DNA of 64,000 nt from NCBI RefSeq assembly GCF_028864635.1, contig NZ_CP104850.1:371001-435000 (forward strand), given 5' to 3'. Positions 31,230 through 40,280 of the stretch are shown here, piece by piece (the stretch's first letter is position 1; each line of letters begins with the position of its first letter). The position numbers were made by a program, and so were the translations under genes. This DNA is from Cloacibacterium sp. TD35. GTDB lineage: Bacteria > Bacteroidota > Bacteroidia > Flavobacteriales > Weeksellaceae. Under the pieces are notes generated by a model, which was given only the letters and a program-made list of their open reading frames with translations, was not told the DNA's origin and did not search any database.

Positions 31230-32987
31230 TTACATTCTGTTTACCACATTAATTCCCAATAAATTTAAGGATTTTTTGATGGTTTTTGCGGTTAAATCTG
31301 AAATTTGGAGTTTGAATTGCTTAGCATTTTCGTCTTCCAAAGTCATCACAGGATTGTTTTGATAGAAAGAATTATACGTTTTAACCAAATCGTAAACGTA
31401 ATTCGCAACTTGAGCCGGGCTTAAAGTTTCTGCAGCTTTTTCTACAACGTCTTTAAAATTAGATAATTGCATGATTAATTCTTTCTCTGAAGCATTTGGC
31501 TGATAACTTCCAAAATCTGCTTCTACAAAATTTGCTCTATTCAATAAAGATTGAATTCTAGCATAAGTGTATTGAATAAAAGGCCCTGTATTTCCATTGA
31601 AATCGATACTTTCTGCAGGGTTAAAAAGCATTTTCTTTTTAGGATCTACTTTCAACATAAAATATTTCAAAGCACCTAAACCTACAATTTCGTAAGATTT
31701 TTCTTTTTCTTCGCTTGTTAAACCTTCTAATTTTCCTAATTCTTCCGATTTTTCTTTAGCAGTAAGATACATTTCTTGCATTAAATCATCTGCATCTACC
31801 ACTGTTCCTTCACGAGATTTCATTTTGCCTTCAGGCAATTCTACCATTCCGTAAGAAAGGTGATACAATTGGTTTGCCCAATCGTAGCCTAATTTTTTCA
31901 GAATTAAAAACAATACTTGAAAGTGATAATCTTGTTCATTACCAACGGTATAAATGAGTTTTTGAATGTCATTTTGTTTGAAACGTTCTACTGCAGTTCC
32001 CAAATCTTGCGTCATGTACACAGAAGTTCCATCACCACGAAGAACGAGTTTTTGATCAAGTCCATCTTCAGTTAAATCAATCCAAACAGAATTATCTTCT
32101 TTTTTGAAGAAAACACCTTTTGCCAAGCCATCTTCGATGATGTCTTTTCCTAAAATATAGGTATTGCTTTCGTACTGAACTTGGTCAAAATCAACACCTA
32201 GTCTTTTGTAGGTCTCGTTGAAACCTGCATAAACCCATGAGTTCATTTTCTCCCAAAGTTCACGAACTTCTGGTTTATTTTGCTCCCAATCTAAAAGCAT
32301 TTTTTGAGCTTCAAGAATTATTGGCGATTGTTTTTTTGCAGCTTCCTCATCTAAACCTTGTTCTTTAAGCTCAGAAATTTGGGCTTTATAATTTTTATCA
32401 AATTCTACGTAATAATTCCCAACCAATTTATCTCCTTTTAAACCAGTAGTTTCTGGGGTCTCCCCTTTACCAAATTTTTCCCAAGCGAGCATTGATTTAC
32501 AAATATGAATCCCTCTATCATTGATGATTTGAGTTTTTACCACATTGTAACCTGCTTCTTTAAGAATTTGAGCGACAGAAAAGCCTAATAAATTGTTTCT
32601 GATGTGCCCTAAATGCAATGGCTTATTGGTGTTCGGTGAAGAATATTCTACCATTACGGTTTGATTCTTATTTTCCTTTACGTCAAACTGAGATTTTATT
32701 TCTTTGAAATTCTGAACAAACGCTTCGTTATTCATTGATAAATTCAAGAAACCTTTTACAACATTAAAGTTGTCGATAACTCCTTGATTTTTTAATTCTT
32801 CTCCTAACTCATTGCCTAAAACATCTGGACTTTTCTTTGCCAACTTTACCAAAGGAAAAATAACCACTGTGAAATCTCCTTCGAAATCTGTTTTGTTTTG
32901 TTGTACTTCTAAAGTAAGATTTTCAATTTGATAATTGATTTTTAAAATCTCAGAAATAGAGTTTTGTATATGCTGTTTAATATCCAT
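31230..32987 (-). CDS. argS: Arginyl-tRNA synthetase
   Basis: This 585-residue class I synthetase has the N-terminal ArgS-specific domain (about 1-100), the HIGH signature in PLHLGHIRNN (about 118-127), the KMSKS equivalent KMKSREGTV (about 392-400) and the C-terminal anticodon-binding domain (about 470-585) ending MGINVVNRM-like. It charges tRNA-Arg in the cytosol. It is the first gene of the argS-menE-arfB operon, with a TATCTTTG promoter element 16 bases upstream. Confidence 0.97.
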   Translation of the reverse strand: MDIKQHIQNSISEILKINYQIENLTLEVQQNKTDFEGDFTVVIFPLVKLAKKSPDVLGNELGEELKNQGVIDNFNVVKGFLNLSMNNEAFVQNFKEIKSQFDVKENKNQTVMVEYSSPNTNKPLHLGHIRNNLLGFSVAQILKEAGYNVVKTQIINDRGIHICKSMLAWEKFGKGETPETTGLKGDKLVGNYYVEFDKNYKAQISELKEQGLDEEAAKKQSPIILEAQKMLLDWEQNKPEVRELWEKMNSWVYAGFNETYKRLGVDFDQVQYESNTYILGKDIIEDGLAKGVFFKKEDNSVWIDLTEDGLDQKLVLRGDGTSVYMTQDLGTAVERFKQNDIQKLIYTVGNEQDYHFQVLFLILKKLGYDWANQLYHLSYGMVELPEGKMKSREGTVVDADDLMQEMYLTAKEKSEELGKLEGLTSEEKEKSYEIVGLGALKYFMLKVDPKKKMLFNPAESIDFNGNTGPFIQYTYARIQSLLNRANFVEADFGSYQPNASEKELIMQLSNFKDVVEKAAETLSPAQVANYVYDLVKTYNSFYQNNPVMTLEDENAKQFKLQISDLTAKTIKKSLNLLGINVVNRM

Positions 32988-33002
32988 TTTCTATATTTTA
33001 TG

Positions 33003-33010
33003 CAAAGATA
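33003..33010 (-). promoter_or_regulatory. -7 promoter element of argS
   Basis: TATCTTTG followed by GCA on the minus strand, 16 bases before the ATG at 32987. The susD terminator hairpin occupies the position where the -33 box would lie. Confidence 0.6.
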
Positions 33011-33020
33011 ATAAATAAAA

Positions 33021-33046
33021 AAACCACCCGAAAAATCGGATGGTTT
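33021..33046 (-). terminator. Terminator after susD-like gene
   Basis: AAACCA-C-CCG pairs with CGG-A-TGGTTT; the run of A to the left supplies the U-tract on the minus strand. It ends the SusC/SusD operon just upstream of the argS promoter. Confidence 0.75.
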
Positions 33047-33069
33047 TTATTGTATTTATTTGAAATAAA

Positions 33070-34521
33070 TTAGAATTTATCCCAGAATAGTTTTGTAAGT
33101 GCATTATCTCCACCAATAGCTGTAGCAGCAGCTTTTACATTAGCAGGATTTAATACATATTCTTGATCAGAATAAGGTAATCTTACTGGCACTCCATCAA
33201 GTCTTGAGTTTGCTGGGTTAACCATAACTGGATTATCTAATCTTCTGATAAAGTTCCATGAAGCAAAAGCTTGATCACCAAACATTGCTATGAAAGCTTC
33301 CTTACCAATTGACGCCTTCCAATTTACAGCATCATAAACAACAGTTGCTTTATATGCTGTAGCAGCTGCTGTAGAAACACCATACTGATCCATAGATGCT
33401 TGAATAGCACTTGAGAATAATGTAGCAGCAGTACCACCAGCATTATAACCTCTTGCAGCCGCTTCAGTTCTTAAGAACATTACCTCAGCATAAGAAAGCA
33501 AAGTAATAGGACCTGATGCAGAAGAGAAATACTTACCTGCGTCTTTATTTCCTAGATTTGCGTTCTGTTTATAGCTGTTTAAAGAACCAAAAGTCCCTCC
33601 TGGATATTGACCTGCATTTGCTCCTTCTGAAGCAGGGTTAAATAAGATTGGAATTCTTGGGTCTGAATTAGCATTCATATAATCCATTACAAGTTTAGTT
33701 GGTACAAAATCATATCTACCTGAAGCAACCAACTCATCATGGAAAGGTGATTTAAATTGAGAACCGTCAAAAGACATTGCATAATTATCAGCGTTAGAAG
33801 CTAAAACGCCCGAAGAAATAGCACTTTCTGCTGCAGCTTTAGAAGCCGCAGGATCTACATCTGCTAAGTTCATCGCTAATCTCAATTTAATTGAGTTTGC
33901 TAATTTTTTCCATTTAGCCATATCACCATGATATGCATAATCTGAAGAATAACCGTCTTCACTAGTGTTAATTTTTGCAATAGCAGCATCTAATCTAGTT
34001 AATAAGCTAGTATAGATAGTTTTTGCATCATCATACTTAGGAGATAAAATTTGTGGAGCTTTTAGAGCTTCTGAATATGGAATATTACCATAAGTATCAA
34101 CTAAAACTTCCCAAGCATAGATAGAAGAAATTTCTAAAGTTGCCCATTTGTTGTTTTGAACAGCTGGAATATTTCCTTCTTTTTCTAACTGTAGCATAGC
34201 ATCACTATAATTCTTAAGAACTCTATCGTACATTCTATTAAAGAAGTTTCTAGGCTGGTTTCTAGTAACTAAATCATAGTTCGTTTCATCAGTATATGTA
34301 GTCTCTGCAATTTGTTGTGTTAAGAAAACAAAGTTTCCTTGGTTAACGTTTGGAGATGCAACATAATAAAATTGCTGTTGCTGAGCGGTTGCCAATAATA
34401 AATAAGAAGGCAAAGTTTGGGGATGTTTGGGATCAACATTTAAAGCAGTAATATCTCTTTCACAAGAAGTAACACCTAATGCTGCTACTGCCATACCCAA
34501 TATTAATATTATTTTTTTCAT
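33070..34521 (-). CDS. SusD/RagB-family nutrient-binding lipoprotein (SusD_like_2 type)
   Basis: This 483-residue protein has a lipoprotein signal peptide with Cys19 in ALGVTSCERD. The TPR-rich body includes LQQ/QIAETTYTDE and VLVDTYGNIPYSEAL, segments typical of SusD-like outer-membrane proteins of the SusD_like_2 family. These form the lid of SusC transporters and capture the ligand at the cell surface. The partner SusC gene lies 18 bases upstream on the same strand. No neighbouring glycosidase or peptidase is seen, so the substrate (glycan, peptide or other) cannot be inferred. Confidence 0.9.
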   Translation of the reverse strand: MKKIILILGMAVAALGVTSCERDITALNVDPKHPQTLPSYLLLATAQQQQFYYVASPNVNQGNFVFLTQQIAETTYTDETNYDLVTRNQPRNFFNRMYDRVLKNYSDAMLQLEKEGNIPAVQNNKWATLEISSIYAWEVLVDTYGNIPYSEALKAPQILSPKYDDAKTIYTSLLTRLDAAIAKINTSEDGYSSDYAYHGDMAKWKKLANSIKLRLAMNLADVDPAASKAAAESAISSGVLASNADNYAMSFDGSQFKSPFHDELVASGRYDFVPTKLVMDYMNANSDPRIPILFNPASEGANAGQYPGGTFGSLNSYKQNANLGNKDAGKYFSSASGPITLLSYAEVMFLRTEAAARGYNAGGTAATLFSSAIQASMDQYGVSTAAATAYKATVVYDAVNWKASIGKEAFIAMFGDQAFASWNFIRRLDNPVMVNPANSRLDGVPVRLPYSDQEYVLNPANVKAAATAIGGDNALTKLFWDKF

Positions 34522-34539
34522 TTTCTTAGCTTAATTTAA

Positions 34540-37500
34540 TTAAAATTTGATCGTAAGATTAACACCAATATCTCTAGTAGTAGGTAATAAACCAATTGAT
34601 TGACCTACACCTCTAAGACCACCTCCTGTACTTGCTTCAGGATCTGCATATGGCATATTTTTACTAATAATCCAAAGGTTTCTACCTATTAAAGAAACTT
34701 TAGCCTCTTGAATAAATGTTCCTGCTAATAAAGATTTAGGAATTGAATAACCAATACTTGCTTCTCTTAATTTAACAAATGATTGATCATAAACAAATCT
34801 TTTCTGTGGCATTCTAGCATAACCATCTAATGAACCAAATGCAGATGGATCAGCTGTTACAGTAGTGTTTACATTTCCATTTGGATTAACACCTGACCAT
34901 ACTACACCATTTTCTCTCATGTCTCCAACTGCTGTTTCTGCGTATAGACCAGTTGCAAGACCATAATACATGTCTGTAGAGAAAATATCACCACCATGTC
35001 TCATATCAATTAAGAATGAAGCTGAGAAATTTTTATAGCTAAATGAGTTTCTCATACCACCAATCCAATCTGGATTAATGTTTCCGATCACTTGGTTAGC
35101 ATTTCTTAAATAATAACCAGTAGTAGCACTGATTACAGGCTGACCGTTTAAATAAACATAATCTCTACCAATTAGCGTACCAAAAGCTTTACCTTCTGTA
35201 GCGTTTAATGATACACCTCCTTGATATGAATCCATAAGTAGGTTAGTAATATCATTTGTTTCATCGTGATATAATTTCACAACTTTGTTTTCGTTTTTAG
35301 ACCAGTTTAAATCTAAATTCCATTTAAAATTATTTGTTTTAACTGGCACTAAACCTAACTGAACTTCAATACCTTTATTATCAATCTGTCCTGCATTAAT
35401 AACTTTTTTAGTATAACCTGTACTCGCAGAAATTGGTAATTCGATAATTTGATTGAATGTTTTTGTTTGATAAGCCGCAATATCTAAAGTAATTCTATTA
35501 TTGAATAATGAAGCTTCCATACCTACTTCTACCTCTTTTGATCTCTGAGGAAGTAGGTTTTGTTCAGCTAAAGTTAATGGATTTAAATAAATTCCTGTAG
35601 GACCTCCAGCTCCATTAAAAATTCCTGCAGAAGTGTATGTATTGGCCAACTTATAAGGAGTAGTAGAACTACCAACTTCTGCATAGTTAGCTCTCACTTT
35701 CCAGAAACTTAACCAAGATGGATCTACTAATTTTGATAAAATTAATGCTCCAGTTACAGAAGGATAACCATATACGTTATTTCCTTTTTTAAGGTTAGAG
35801 TTTTTATCTACTCTATAGGTTGCATCTAAATAGAAAGTTTGTTTATAGTCAAAAGATGCAGTAGCATATCCACTACTTGTAACGTATCTCCATGCAGTTT
35901 CTGCAGGAGCTACCACTGGATTCAAAGAGTTTGATAAAGAATATAACCCTGGAACAACCAATCCTCCTTCAGTAGATGCATAAAGATTATCTCTTGTATT
36001 TCTTCTTACGTTACCTCCTACTACACCACTTACATTAATATCATCTGTGATGTTAAATTTATAGTTTGCAAATAAATCGAAGTTTGCTTCAGTATCAGTA
36101 AAGTTTTGTCTTGAATAACCAGATGAAACTGCGTTACCAGAAGCTCCAAAACTTTGAGATAAAGAACCAACTGCTAATCTTTGCTCAAGTAACATAGTTA
36201 AATAATCGTATGATACTTTACCTGTAATACTCCAATTTTTATTGAATTCGTACTTTAACTGAGCATAACTAAAGTTTCTAGTTCTATCATCAGAGTTAAA
36301 GTTTTGATATCTTTGGAAATATGGGTTATTCCAGAAAATAGGGGTTCCATCTCCTGATGAAATTCTGTTCCAAGTTACGTTACTGAATGCAGGACCAAAA
36401 GCGTTTAAATTTCTAAAATAAGCATCTTTTTGCTCTAAAACATCTACGTTTACTTGCCACCACTGTCTGAAACCAGAAAGTAAGTTATCACTATATCCTG
36501 TTTCATTACGACCAACTGTATTTTGTTTTGTAATAGTTGTATAAACAGTTGAACTTAATTTATCAGTGAAATAGTAATTAAATTTTGCTGATAAAGTGTT
36601 TTTCTTTAAATCAGAGTTTGGCATAATACCGTTAGAAATCATATTGTCAAAAGATAAAGCAACATTGTTTTTTGCATCACCTTTTTCTAATGAGATAGTA
36701 TTCACAAAACTCATAGCAGTTTCAAAGAATTTCACTGGAGTATTTTTAGCAGCTACCCAAGGTCTTGCTTTACCATAGTTAGCAGAAGTTGGGTCAAATG
36801 AATCCCAATGATACACTAATAAATTAGGATCAAACTTAGGTCCCCAAGAAGCATCCTCTGCAAAGTTCACATAATAATGACCGTCTGATGCTGGATCTTC
36901 AGTATAGAATGATGGATCATACCCACCACCATATTTATTTTGATATTCTGGAAATGTAGATTTATCAACCTTACCTGTTTGAACAGAAGAAGATAATGTT
37001 ACACCCCAAGATCCATCTTTTTTACCTTTTCCACTTTTTGTAACAATAACAATTACCCCATCAATACCTCTTTCTCCGTATAGTGCAGAAGCAGCAGCTC
37101 CTTTAAGAACGTTAATTGAAGCAATGTCTTCCTGATTGATATCAGATAAAAAGTTACCATAATCATAAAACCCAGAAAGAGTATTGTTATTTACAGGAGA
37201 ACCATCAATAACGATTAATGGAGAACCTCCACCTAGTGACTTATAACCTCTAATTAAAAGGTTAGATGAACCACCAAAGTTATTATTGGTCTGTACTTGT
37301 AAACCTGCAACTTTACCTGACAATTGAGAAGCAACGTTACCAGTATTGGTAGTTCCTCCCACTAATTCTTCAGCTTTTACCTCTTGTGAAGCATACCCCA
37401 AAGATTTTTTCTCTCTTTTAATACCCAAGGCTGTAACTACTACACCTTCGATATCTTTTGTCCCCGCTGTATCTACTTTTGCTTTTTGAGCGTATGTAAC

Positions 37501-37554
37501 GCTAAATGAAGCAGAAAGAACAACAGCTAAAACGCTTTTTGTTAGTTTCTTCAT
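34540..37554 (-). CDS. SusC/RagA-family TonB-linked outer membrane transporter
   Basis: The protein has 1004 residues. A signal peptide (VLAVVLSASFSVTYAQ) is followed within 20 residues by the plug domain: GVVVTALGIKREKKSLGYA, SLGGGSPLIVIDGSPVNN and INVLKGAAASALYGERGIDGVI (about 30-180). A 22-strand barrel ending in LTIKF comes next. The usual N-terminal CarboxypepD_reg domain is missing, which is a recognised short form of SusC. It works with the SusD lipoprotein just downstream to import an unidentified nutrient using TonB energy. Upstream DNA has only a poor -7 match (CATTTTTG on the minus strand). Confidence 0.93.
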   Translation of the reverse strand: MKKLTKSVLAVVLSASFSVTYAQKAKVDTAGTKDIEGVVVTALGIKREKKSLGYASQEVKAEELVGGTTNTGNVASQLSGKVAGLQVQTNNNFGGSSNLLIRGYKSLGGGSPLIVIDGSPVNNNTLSGFYDYGNFLSDINQEDIASINVLKGAAASALYGERGIDGVIVIVTKSGKGKKDGSWGVTLSSSVQTGKVDKSTFPEYQNKYGGGYDPSFYTEDPASDGHYYVNFAEDASWGPKFDPNLLVYHWDSFDPTSANYGKARPWVAAKNTPVKFFETAMSFVNTISLEKGDAKNNVALSFDNMISNGIMPNSDLKKNTLSAKFNYYFTDKLSSTVYTTITKQNTVGRNETGYSDNLLSGFRQWWQVNVDVLEQKDAYFRNLNAFGPAFSNVTWNRISSGDGTPIFWNNPYFQRYQNFNSDDRTRNFSYAQLKYEFNKNWSITGKVSYDYLTMLLEQRLAVGSLSQSFGASGNAVSSGYSRQNFTDTEANFDLFANYKFNITDDINVSGVVGGNVRRNTRDNLYASTEGGLVVPGLYSLSNSLNPVVAPAETAWRYVTSSGYATASFDYKQTFYLDATYRVDKNSNLKKGNNVYGYPSVTGALILSKLVDPSWLSFWKVRANYAEVGSSTTPYKLANTYTSAGIFNGAGGPTGIYLNPLTLAEQNLLPQRSKEVEVGMEASLFNNRITLDIAAYQTKTFNQIIELPISASTGYTKKVINAGQIDNKGIEVQLGLVPVKTNNFKWNLDLNWSKNENKVVKLYHDETNDITNLLMDSYQGGVSLNATEGKAFGTLIGRDYVYLNGQPVISATTGYYLRNANQVIGNINPDWIGGMRNSFSYKNFSASFLIDMRHGGDIFSTDMYYGLATGLYAETAVGDMRENGVVWSGVNPNGNVNTTVTADPSAFGSLDGYARMPQKRFVYDQSFVKLREASIGYSIPKSLLAGTFIQEAKVSLIGRNLWIISKNMPYADPEASTGGGLRGVGQSIGLLPTTRDIGVNLTIKF

Positions 37555-37613
37555 ATCAAATTAAATTTTTCATTGATACAAAAATGCGAAACATTATTAA
37601 CATATACAAACTT

Positions 37614-37648
37614 TTTGTTAAAAAAACCCTAAAGAATCGTTAACTTTG
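37614..37648 (+). promoter_or_regulatory. Promoter of rnhB
   Basis: TTTG at 37614-37617 and TAACTTTG at 37641-37648, 23 bases apart, fit the Bacteroidetes promoter pattern at the upper spacing limit. The only in-frame start codon after it is TTG at 37677. Confidence 0.5.
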
Positions 37649-37676
37649 TAATGTTTTCAATAACGCAATTGATTTT

Positions 37677-38273
37677 TTGTTAAAATTTATAGAATTGATA
37701 AAAAAATGGTCTGAAAATTATATCGAGGCGGGGTGCGACGAGGTAGGAAGAGGGTGCTTATGTGGCCCTGTAGTGGCTGCAGCAGTGGTTTTAGACGATA
37801 ATTTTGAGCAAAAATTAGTTAACGACTCAAAAAAACTAAATTTTAAAACTCGTTTAGAATTAGATGATTACATCAAAAACAATGTAAAAGATTATGCAAT
37901 TGCAGAGCTTTCGCCAGCATTTATTGACCAACATAATATTCTCAACGCAAGTATACATGCCATGCATAATGCGCTGGATAAACTTACAATAAGACCAGAA
38001 TTAATTTTAGTAGATGGCAATAAATTTCACCCCTATAATTTCATTCCCCATCAGTGTATTGTAAAGGGGGATTCTAAAGTATTATCTATTGCTGCGGCTT
38101 CTATTCTTGCTAAAAACTATAGAGACCAACTCATGATTCAGTTGCATGAAGAGTTTCCTGAATACGGTTGGAATAAAAATATGGGGTATGCTACTAAAGT
38201 TCACATAGAAGCTTTGAAGAAATTTGGCCCCACGAAATATCACCGACAATCTTTTAGATTAAACTATGATTAA
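37677..38273 (+). CDS. rnhB: Ribonuclease HII
   Basis: This 198-residue enzyme cuts the RNA strand of RNA-DNA hybrids and single ribonucleotides. The active-site GCDEVGRGCLCGPVVAAAVV (about 20-39), LVDGNKFHP, KGDSKVLSIAAASILAK and the final YATKVHIEALKKFGPT block are all family hallmarks. The frame contains no ATG between the upstream stop (37641) and the catalytic region, so translation starts at TTG 37677, which follows a matching promoter. Confidence 0.95.
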   Translation: MLKFIELIKKWSENYIEAGCDEVGRGCLCGPVVAAAVVLDDNFEQKLVNDSKKLNFKTRLELDDYIKNNVKDYAIAELSPAFIDQHNILNASIHAMHNALDKLTIRPELILVDGNKFHPYNFIPHQCIVKGDSKVLSIAAASILAKNYRDQLMIQLHEEFPEYGWNKNMGYATKVHIEALKKFGPTKYHRQSFRLNYD

Positions 38274-38281
38274 AAACAATA

Positions 38282-38311
38282 AAAAGTCGGTTAATTTTTA
38301 ACCGACTTTTA
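38282..38311. terminator. Bidirectional terminator between rnhB and yidC
   Basis: AAAAGTCGGTTAA and its complement flank TTT, with A-rich and T-rich flanks, serving both convergent genes. Confidence 0.88.
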
Positions 38312-38327
38312 TTTATTTTAAACTGAA

Positions 38328-40133
38328 TTATTTTTTATTTGGCTTTTTGCGTTGCTCTTCTTGCATTTTTTGTTGCTCTTGAGCTTTTTCCATCATTTCA
38401 CGCATACGTTTCTGGAATTTTCCTTCTGGTTTTGGCGCTTTAGATTTATTTTGTTGAATCTGAGCATGAATTTTCTTTTCATCTAAAATCCAATATTTAA
38501 TCGCAAGGATAATTAATATATTTAAAGCATTCGAAACAAAATAATACCAAGAAAGTCCAGAAGAAGAGGTGTTCAAGAAGAAGAAGAATGTAATTGGGAA
38601 AATATACATTATAATTCTCATATCTGGCATTCCTTCTTGCTGTGGTTGTTGCATTTGCCCAGAAGTCATAATTGTATAAATCAAAACTACGATGGTACAT
38701 GCTACTGCAAAAATACTGATGTGCTCCCCGATTAATGGAATATGGAATGGCAATTTAATTAAATCATCATAAGCAGTAAGGTCATTAGCAAACCAAAATC
38801 CTTTTCCTCTCAAGTCAATCATATTCGGGAAGAAACGGAAAAGCGCATAGAAAATAGGAATCTGAACCAGTGCTGGTAAACAGCCTGCCATTTGATTAAT
38901 TCCAGCTTTTCTGTATATTTCCATAGTCGCTTGTTGACGCTTCATTGCGTTTTCTTGACCTTTAAATTTCTCTGTGACTTCTTCTATTTCCGGCTTTACC
39001 ACCTTCATCATAGCACTTAATTTGTGCTGCTTAAACATCACTGGAGACAAGATAAGTTTAGTTGCAATAGTCATTAAGAAAATTACCCAACCTGCTGCAA
39101 TTCCCCAATCTGACAACCAATTATATACTGGCACAAAGAAAATTCTGTTCAAGGTGCCAATGAAACTCCAACCTAGAGGTAATATCGTATCAAATTCTTT
39201 CCCTTCAAAAGTTTTAAGCAATGGCAAATCTAATGGCAAGAAATACCATTTGAAATTTTGATTCAATTCATTTCCTGCCAATTTTACCTGACCATCAAAA
39301 TTGAATTTTTTCAAAAACGCTCCTTTTTCTATTGTTTCTTGAGTTCCTTTAGCGTGTGTGAATCCATTACTAGACTCTATAATTGAAGTGAAAAACTGCT
39401 GTTTTACCGCTAGCCAATTTAAGGTTTCTTCTGGCTCTTCAAATCCGTTTGTATCATAATCGGTAGAACCATAATTATCAAAAGCGTAATTAAATTCTGA
39501 ATGGGTTTGCTCTTGCGAACGCCCTTTTTCCATTCCTCTTACAGTGTAATTCCAATGGAAATCTGCATTTTCGTCTGTAACTATAGCAGATAACCCTTGG
39601 GTTCTAACATTAAAATCTAAAGTATAATTATCTAAAAGCTGATACACGTACTGAATTGTTGCACCAGAAACTTGAGCGGTCATGGTAACAGCATTATCTT
39701 TTACGCTAGGCACAAAAACTAGATCTTTTGTATTAAAAATCTTTCCCGTTTTGTCTTTAAACTGAAATCCGTAGCTAGAATTATTTTTTTCTATTAAATA
39801 AAGTGGCAAATCGTGTTTATCGGTTTTAGCATTATAAGCTTTGTATTGATTAATTTCTACAGACGAAAGCTGCCCTCCTAAACTTACAAATTCTAAGGTA
39901 AGCTCTTTATTTTTTACGGTAACATTTTTAATTGTAGCCGCGTTTATTGTAGCATTAATATTGTTAGCAATTGTTTTAGAAGCTACTTTTTGCTCTGTTT
40001 TTGCTTTAGCATCTGCTACTTGTTTTTCGTCTGATTGTTTGTTTTGAAAATAAAACATGAAAGCCATCAAGATGGCAGAAAAAATCACAAAACTAATCAG
40101 TTGATTTTTATCTAATCCGTTATTCTTTTGCAT
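38328..40133 (-). CDS. yidC: Membrane protein insertase YidC
   Basis: This 601-residue inner-membrane protein has an N-terminal membrane anchor (LISFVIFSAILMAFMFYF), a large periplasmic beta-sandwich (about 60-330) and the conserved C-terminal core of five membrane segments (from WGIAAGWVIFLMTIATKLIL to LNILIILAIKYWIL). A basic, Gln-rich cytosolic tail ends in KKPNKK. YidC inserts and folds membrane proteins with or without SecYEG. It is transcribed from the same strand as pyrG upstream, which has its own terminator. Confidence 0.96.
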   Translation of the reverse strand: MQKNNGLDKNQLISFVIFSAILMAFMFYFQNKQSDEKQVADAKAKTEQKVASKTIANNINATINAATIKNVTVKNKELTLEFVSLGGQLSSVEINQYKAYNAKTDKHDLPLYLIEKNNSSYGFQFKDKTGKIFNTKDLVFVPSVKDNAVTMTAQVSGATIQYVYQLLDNYTLDFNVRTQGLSAIVTDENADFHWNYTVRGMEKGRSQEQTHSEFNYAFDNYGSTDYDTNGFEEPEETLNWLAVKQQFFTSIIESSNGFTHAKGTQETIEKGAFLKKFNFDGQVKLAGNELNQNFKWYFLPLDLPLLKTFEGKEFDTILPLGWSFIGTLNRIFFVPVYNWLSDWGIAAGWVIFLMTIATKLILSPVMFKQHKLSAMMKVVKPEIEEVTEKFKGQENAMKRQQATMEIYRKAGINQMAGCLPALVQIPIFYALFRFFPNMIDLRGKGFWFANDLTAYDDLIKLPFHIPLIGEHISIFAVACTIVVLIYTIMTSGQMQQPQQEGMPDMRIIMYIFPITFFFFLNTSSSGLSWYYFVSNALNILIILAIKYWILDEKKIHAQIQQNKSKAPKPEGKFQKRMREMMEKAQEQQKMQEEQRKKPNKK

Positions 40134-40209
40134 TACTTTAATTTAAGATTTGAAATTTAAGATTTGAGATTTAATTTTCTCAAATAGCATTCCTTTTTAA
40201 TTTGGGTGA

Positions 40210-40217
40210 CAAAAATA
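40210..40217 (-). promoter_or_regulatory. -7 promoter element of yidC
   Basis: TATTTTTG on the minus strand, 77 bases before the yidC ATG. The leader between contains tandem ATTTAAGATTTGA-type low-complexity repeats (40140-40175). Confidence 0.4.
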
Positions 40218-40250
40218 TGAATTTTTTGTCAGATTGTCATTTCTAAAAAA

Positions 40251-40277
40251 TTAAACTCTCAAAAAATGAGAGTTTAA
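40251..40277 (-). terminator. Terminator after pyrG
   Basis: TTAAACTCTCA and TGAGAGTTTAA form a perfect hairpin, with A-rich flank giving a U-tract for minus-strand transcripts. Confidence 0.75.
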
Positions 40278-40280
40278 GAT